DNA from: an uncultured Bacteroidota bacterium
GTDB taxonomy: Bacteria > Bacteroidota > Bacteroidia > Bacteroidales > UBA12481
Length of the DNA: 44,478 bases
Direction of reading: 5' to 3'
NCBI GenBank assembly: GCA_903919065.1
Contig: CAIXHD010000325.1
Location: 1-44,478, forward strand
Position numbers and translations under genes: made by a program. The notes below the pieces were generated by a model. The model had not been told where the DNA came from and made no database searches. It was given only the letters and a program-made list of their open reading frames with translations. Below are positions 41,412-44,478 of the stretch, one piece after another; within the stretch, counting starts at the first letter, position 1; the number at the start of each line of letters is the position of its first letter.

Positions 41412-42694
41412 TGAATAAGCCGAAAAAGATGAAAACATCTGCCATATACCTATTCCTTATCCTCGCCGTATTACAAACTGGCTGTAAGGATAAGATTACT
41501 GAGATATTTGTCGCCAACAGTCCCACTTACATGACCTATAAGGACATGAGGCTCGCCGTTAAGCAATCCGCTGCAAGCCCGCTCGTTAATCCGGGGAAAA
41601 TTTACTTTAAGGACCAGTATATTTTTATCGTAGAGGAAATGAAGGGTATTCATGTGTTTGACAATACGAATCCGAGCAGTCCTATCAATTTAACTTACAT
41701 TGAATTACCCGGAATTGCAGATATTGCTATCAAGGGAAATATTCTTTATGCTGACAGTTATGTGGACATGGTTGCCGTTGATATTGCAAACCTGACTGCC
41801 ATTAAGGAGGTTGGGCGCGTGCAGGATGTTCTTCCGTACACCTTGCCCCCCTATGATGAAAAATATCCTCTTGCACAGATTGATGAACAAAAAGGTGTAG
41901 TTGCTGGCTGGGAGATAAAAGAAGTAAAACAGGAGATCAACACCAGCTATTATCCGGTATATCGGGACTGGGAATCCGGAAAAACTGCTGATGTCAATAC
42001 CGGCGGAGGTAACGGTGGTGTAAGTCCGAACGGAGTTGGCATAGGCGGATCTATGGCCCGGTTCGGCATTTACCTGAACACGTTGTTTGCAATTGACAAC
42101 ACCACATTACATATTTTCTCAATTACTACACCAGAAACCCCAATATTTAAAAAAGATTTTAATGCAGGCTGGAGCATTGAAACCCTTTTTACCGTTGGCG
42201 ACAAGATGTTTCTGGGATCCCAAAGCGGTATGAGAATTTACGATATTTCCATACCGAATTCACCGCTTTACATTTGCGATTTCTGGCATATGACAGGTTG
42301 CGATCCGGTGGTGGTAAACGGTAACTACGCCTATATCACACTTCGTGGAGGCAACAATTGCGGCAATAATGTGAACCAGCTTGTGGTAGTTTCAATCGCT
42401 GAAATCACAAAGCCAATTGAATTAAAAACCTATCCAATGGAGGGGCCTTATGGTCTGGGCATTGATGGCAATACCCTCTTTATCTGCGATGGCGATGCCG
42501 GACTGAAGATTTTTGATGTCACGGACCCATTTACAATCACCCAGCATTTACTCGCTCAATTCCCGGATATTCAAACCTATGATGTAATTCCGGTTAAAGG
42601 CCTGCTCATCATGATCGGCGATGACGGCCTTTATCAATACGATTACAGCAACATCAAAGATATCAGGCTTCTGAGCAAAATCGGCCTTAATTAG
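41411..42694 (+). CDS. LVIVD-repeat lipoprotein
   Basis: A 427-residue outer-envelope lipoprotein. Signal peptide with lipobox LQTGC (near residue 25) and downstream repeats of about 40 residues with the LVIVD pattern: IFIVEEMKGIHVFDNTNPSSPI, MFLGSQSGMRIYDISIPNSPL, LFICDGDAGLKIFDVTDPF, LLIMIGDDGLYQYDYSN. Such repeats make a beta-propeller. A Gly-rich insert (TGGGNGGVSPNGVGIGG) sits at the middle. It is translationally coupled to the small barrel protein upstream, so the two may form a surface pair; ligands are unknown. Confidence 0.85.
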   Translation: MNKPKKMKTSAIYLFLILAVLQTGCKDKITEIFVANSPTYMTYKDMRLAVKQSAASPLVNPGKIYFKDQYIFIVEEMKGIHVFDNTNPSSPINLTYIELPGIADIAIKGNILYADSYVDMVAVDIANLTAIKEVGRVQDVLPYTLPPYDEKYPLAQIDEQKGVVAGWEIKEVKQEINTSYYPVYRDWESGKTADVNTGGGNGGVSPNGVGIGGSMARFGIYLNTLFAIDNTTLHIFSITTPETPIFKKDFNAGWSIETLFTVGDKMFLGSQSGMRIYDISIPNSPLYICDFWHMTGCDPVVVNGNYAYITLRGGNNCGNNVNQLVVVSIAEITKPIELKTYPMEGPYGLGIDGNTLFICDGDAGLKIFDVTDPFTITQHLLAQFPDIQTYDVIPVKGLLIMIGDDGLYQYDYSNIKDIRLLSKIGLN

Positions 42695-42716
42695 CTGCAC
42701 GTTTTGCCGATGCTCC

Positions 42717-42740
42717 TATCAATAGGCGCCGGATTTATCC
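42717..42740 (+). repeat. REP-like element, degenerate
   Basis: TATCAATAGGCGCCGG with a decayed second arm (ATTTATCC). It lies 22 bases after the LVIVD stop, pointing the same way as that gene. Confidence 0.65.
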
Positions 42741-42752
42741 TCAAATCGACAA

Positions 42753-42781
42753 CCCCCGGTTGAAACCGGGGGCTATTGATA
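42753..42781 (-). repeat. REP-like hairpin, minus strand
   Basis: On the minus strand TATCAATAG is followed by CCCCCGG-TTTCAA-CCGGGGG. Its head directly abuts the stop of the minus-strand sugar transporter at 42782. Confidence 0.85.
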
Positions 42782-44011
42782 TCAGAGAATTTCCTTCCGT
42801 TTGGCGCCGAAGAAGCCATACCAGGCTGCCAGGAGCAAGGGGATCAGAACAACAATCAATGAGGTTTTCAGGCTGAAGCTATCGGCCACCAGGCCAAACA
42901 GCAGCGGTATAAAAAATCCTCCCGAAATGGCCATGATTAAAAACGAGGAGGCTTCGTTGGTAAACCTGCCCATGCCTTCAATCGCCAGCGAAAATATGGT
43001 GGCAAACATGACAGAGATAAAAAATCCTGTGATGACAATGGAATAAATGGCCACATATCCGCCAGTCAGCATTGATATTACAATCAGTAAACCTGCAAGT
43101 GAGGCAAACCATCCGACCAGCCTGCCGGGATTTACTTTGATCAGAATTCCGGCACCAAGCAATCTTCCGGTCATCAGGCCAAGAAACAGCAACCCGGATA
43201 TATCAACCGCTTTAGCTTTTGTAAGTGCAACTTCCTCCATGAAATAGGGAGTCATAAGCTGATATAAAATTGCTTCGGCACCCATGTAGAGCAGTAGAAC
43301 GATGAATCCGATCCGGAAATGGCGGAATCCCCAGGCACTATTTTTAGATTTAATTACCGCACCGTCAGAGGCACCATGATTTTCATCATCAGTAGGATTA
43401 ACGGGCATTTTAGCGAACTTCACCAGTACAGCCAAGGCGATGAAAATCAAGCCCATAATAAGGTAAAACCAGACTATCCCCTTAAAAGGATCATCTGCAA
43501 ACAATTTCAGGATAAAACCTCCTGCCACATATGCTGTCAGAAAAGCCCCAACTCCGCCAAGCCCCTGCGAAAGGTTAATTCTGCTGGCAGCCCTTGACGG
43601 CACTCCCAGAGCTCTTACATAAGGATTGCACGTTATCTGCAGAAAAGTTACCCCGGAAAATGTGACAAAGGTGCCAACCAGAAACAAGGTATAAGAAAGC
43701 ATCAGGGCAGCAGGAATGAATATAAGCAGGCCCAATCCGGCAATAACACCGCCTAATACAATAGAATTGATTGTTTTATACTTATCGATAATCAGTTTGG
43801 CCGGATATGAAAGTACAAAAAATGCAAAAAATGATACCGAGGTTAGGAGCGAAGTTTTAAAGTTGTTCAGATCAAAAGTCTCTTTAAAAACACCAACAAG
43901 CACATTATTAATGTTCCAGATAAATCCAAGCATAAAAAAAACGAAATTCACAAGGAACAAGGGATAAAGAATCTCCCTGGTTTTCGGATAAGAGGTTTCT
44001 GATTGAGGCAT
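42782..44011 (-). CDS. FucP-type sugar MFS transporter
   Basis: A 409-residue, 12-segment inner-membrane symporter of the FHS (fucose-galactose-glucose) branch of the MFS. It has FFMLGFIWNINNVLVGVFKETFDLNNFKTSLL in segment 1-2 (read as NINNVLVG and FKETFDLN), FLQITCNPYVRALG, and ASRINLSQGLGGVGAFL, all FucP-like. It imports a sugar with protons; the sugar is not identifiable. Two bases separate it from the ferredoxin gene upstream on the same strand. Confidence 0.88.
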   Translation of the reverse strand: MPQSETSYPKTREILYPLFLVNFVFFMLGFIWNINNVLVGVFKETFDLNNFKTSLLTSVSFFAFFVLSYPAKLIIDKYKTINSIVLGGVIAGLGLLIFIPAALMLSYTLFLVGTFVTFSGVTFLQITCNPYVRALGVPSRAASRINLSQGLGGVGAFLTAYVAGGFILKLFADDPFKGIVWFYLIMGLIFIALAVLVKFAKMPVNPTDDENHGASDGAVIKSKNSAWGFRHFRIGFIVLLLYMGAEAILYQLMTPYFMEEVALTKAKAVDISGLLFLGLMTGRLLGAGILIKVNPGRLVGWFASLAGLLIVISMLTGGYVAIYSIVITGFFISVMFATIFSLAIEGMGRFTNEASSFLIMAISGGFFIPLLFGLVADSFSLKTSLIVVLIPLLLAAWYGFFGAKRKEIL

Positions 44012-44012
44012 T

Positions 44013-44477
44013 TTAATAGTTTTTTATTTGAGTCAGCGTTTCAAGATATCTTGATTTTATTTGATTGCTAGCCATTATTTGTTTTATCGGTGGCATTTTA
44101 AGGATGACCCCGAACAAGGCTGCCAAGGCCCGATGGCTCCAGAGCACCTGATTATCAAAAATCAGGTGTTGCAATTTTCCCCTTTCAATTGCCATCATCA
44201 CTACCCGATGGGCTCCGTTTAAAGGAGTGATCACACGTTTTTCCCTCGATATCAAAGTAATACTTCCAGGAGTGCAAACTCTCACACAAACAGCACAACC
44301 CAGACAAATCTCTGCGTTCAGCCTGGCCTTTTTCTTTTTTGGCTTCAAAGGATCATTTGCCGAAACCATGGTCATCGATTCAACCGGACAAGCCTCGGCA
44401 CATTTTCCGCATCCCGTGCAGGTATCTTCATTTATCGCCGGTAGAAAGTTAGTCGTATGTACAGGATTCAGAATGGC
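44013..44477 (-). CDS. Ferredoxin-domain protein, C-terminal part (cut by window)
   Basis: The frame is open to the right edge, so the N-terminus is missing. The visible 154 residues contain AINEDTCTGCGKCAEACPV and NAEICLGCAVCVRVCTPG, two [4Fe-4S] cluster motifs, preceded by AILNPVHTTNFLP and followed by a 70-residue tail (VVMMAIERGKLQHLIFDN). The upstream sequence resembles a family in which a longer N-terminal iron-sulfur region precedes these clusters. It is transcribed just ahead of the sugar transporter. Confidence 0.8.
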   Translation of the reverse strand, partial: AILNPVHTTNFLPAINEDTCTGCGKCAEACPVESMTMVSANDPLKPKKKKARLNAEICLGCAVCVRVCTPGSITLISREKRVITPLNGAHRVVMMAIERGKLQHLIFDNQVLWSHRALAALFGVILKMPPIKQIMASNQIKSRYLETLTQIKNY

Positions 44478-44478
44478 A

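Overview
The window looks like chromosomal DNA of an uncultured or little-studied member of the Bacteroidetes, most likely order Bacteroidales. The protein families say so: a CarboxypepD_reg-type surface protein, a 6-bladed beta-propeller protein, LVIVD-repeat lipoprotein, WbsX/GH99-like protein, an AbiEii partner of the DUF6922 type, FucP-type sugar MFS and biosynthetic SpeA. Several intergenic regions also carry the Bacteroidetes sigma-factor signature TTG-N19/20-TAnnTTTG. No tRNA, rRNA, CRISPR array or transposase gene was found. Gene edges are unusually rich in short repeats.

Layout. 1-4.1 kb: end of a secreted M1 aminopeptidase, a periplasmic thioredoxin, then a Crp/Fnr regulator divergent from a His-rich ferredoxin with a regulator-like palindrome between them. 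4.2-12.7 kb: a large secreted HExxH/beta-propeller/barrel protein, PhzF, an MFS exporter, two outer-envelope proteins and remnants of propeller genes. 12.8-21 kb: a tocopherol-cyclase-like protein, then a complete trp operon in the order E-G-D-C-F-B-A, preceded by a leader peptide with three Trp codons and a terminator hairpin (transcription attenuation). Three junctions or ends in this operon contain inserted repeats. 21-28.7 kb: ferredoxin-nitroreductase, a methyltransferase, AlkD-like protein, WbsX-like protein, an AbiEii/DUF6922 toxin-antitoxin-like pair, YdcF, a MORN-esterase fusion and a ProC-like reductase. 29.3-37.5 kb: the most unusual locus, described below. 37.6-44.5 kb: speA, mnmA, a small barrel protein, an LVIVD lipoprotein, a sugar transporter and a partial ferredoxin.

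The locus at 29.3-37.5 kb is one tight same-strand run. It encodes (1) a secreted PstS-like binding domain joined through one membrane segment to a glycine-cleavage-H-like domain, (2) a Tat-exported HybA-like ferredoxin with four clusters, (3) a NrfD/HybB quinone-reactive membrane protein, (4) a second membrane-anchored H-like protein, (5) a histidine kinase whose periplasmic part carries one CxxCH and one Cx5CH motif, (6) a sigma-54 response regulator and (7) an archaemetzincin. In both H-like domains the lipoyl-lysine position is Gly, with Lys one residue later. A sigma-54-like promoter lies upstream of the first gene. I infer a self-regulated membrane redox complex with a modified swinging-arm domain; its substrate is unknown.

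Repeats are the second theme. Nine REP-like hairpins, beginning TATCAATAG and followed by a GC stem around TTTTAA, lie just 3' of stop codons and point in the direction of the preceding gene. At least ten degenerate arrays with 7-bp period lie at starts or stops of genes, and in three cases have become part of the coding end (MFS, trpA, nitroreductase). Two MITE-like inverted-repeat elements sit inside the trp operon, and a larger composite inverted-repeat element occurs twice (20.97-21.35 kb and 28.8-29.1 kb).
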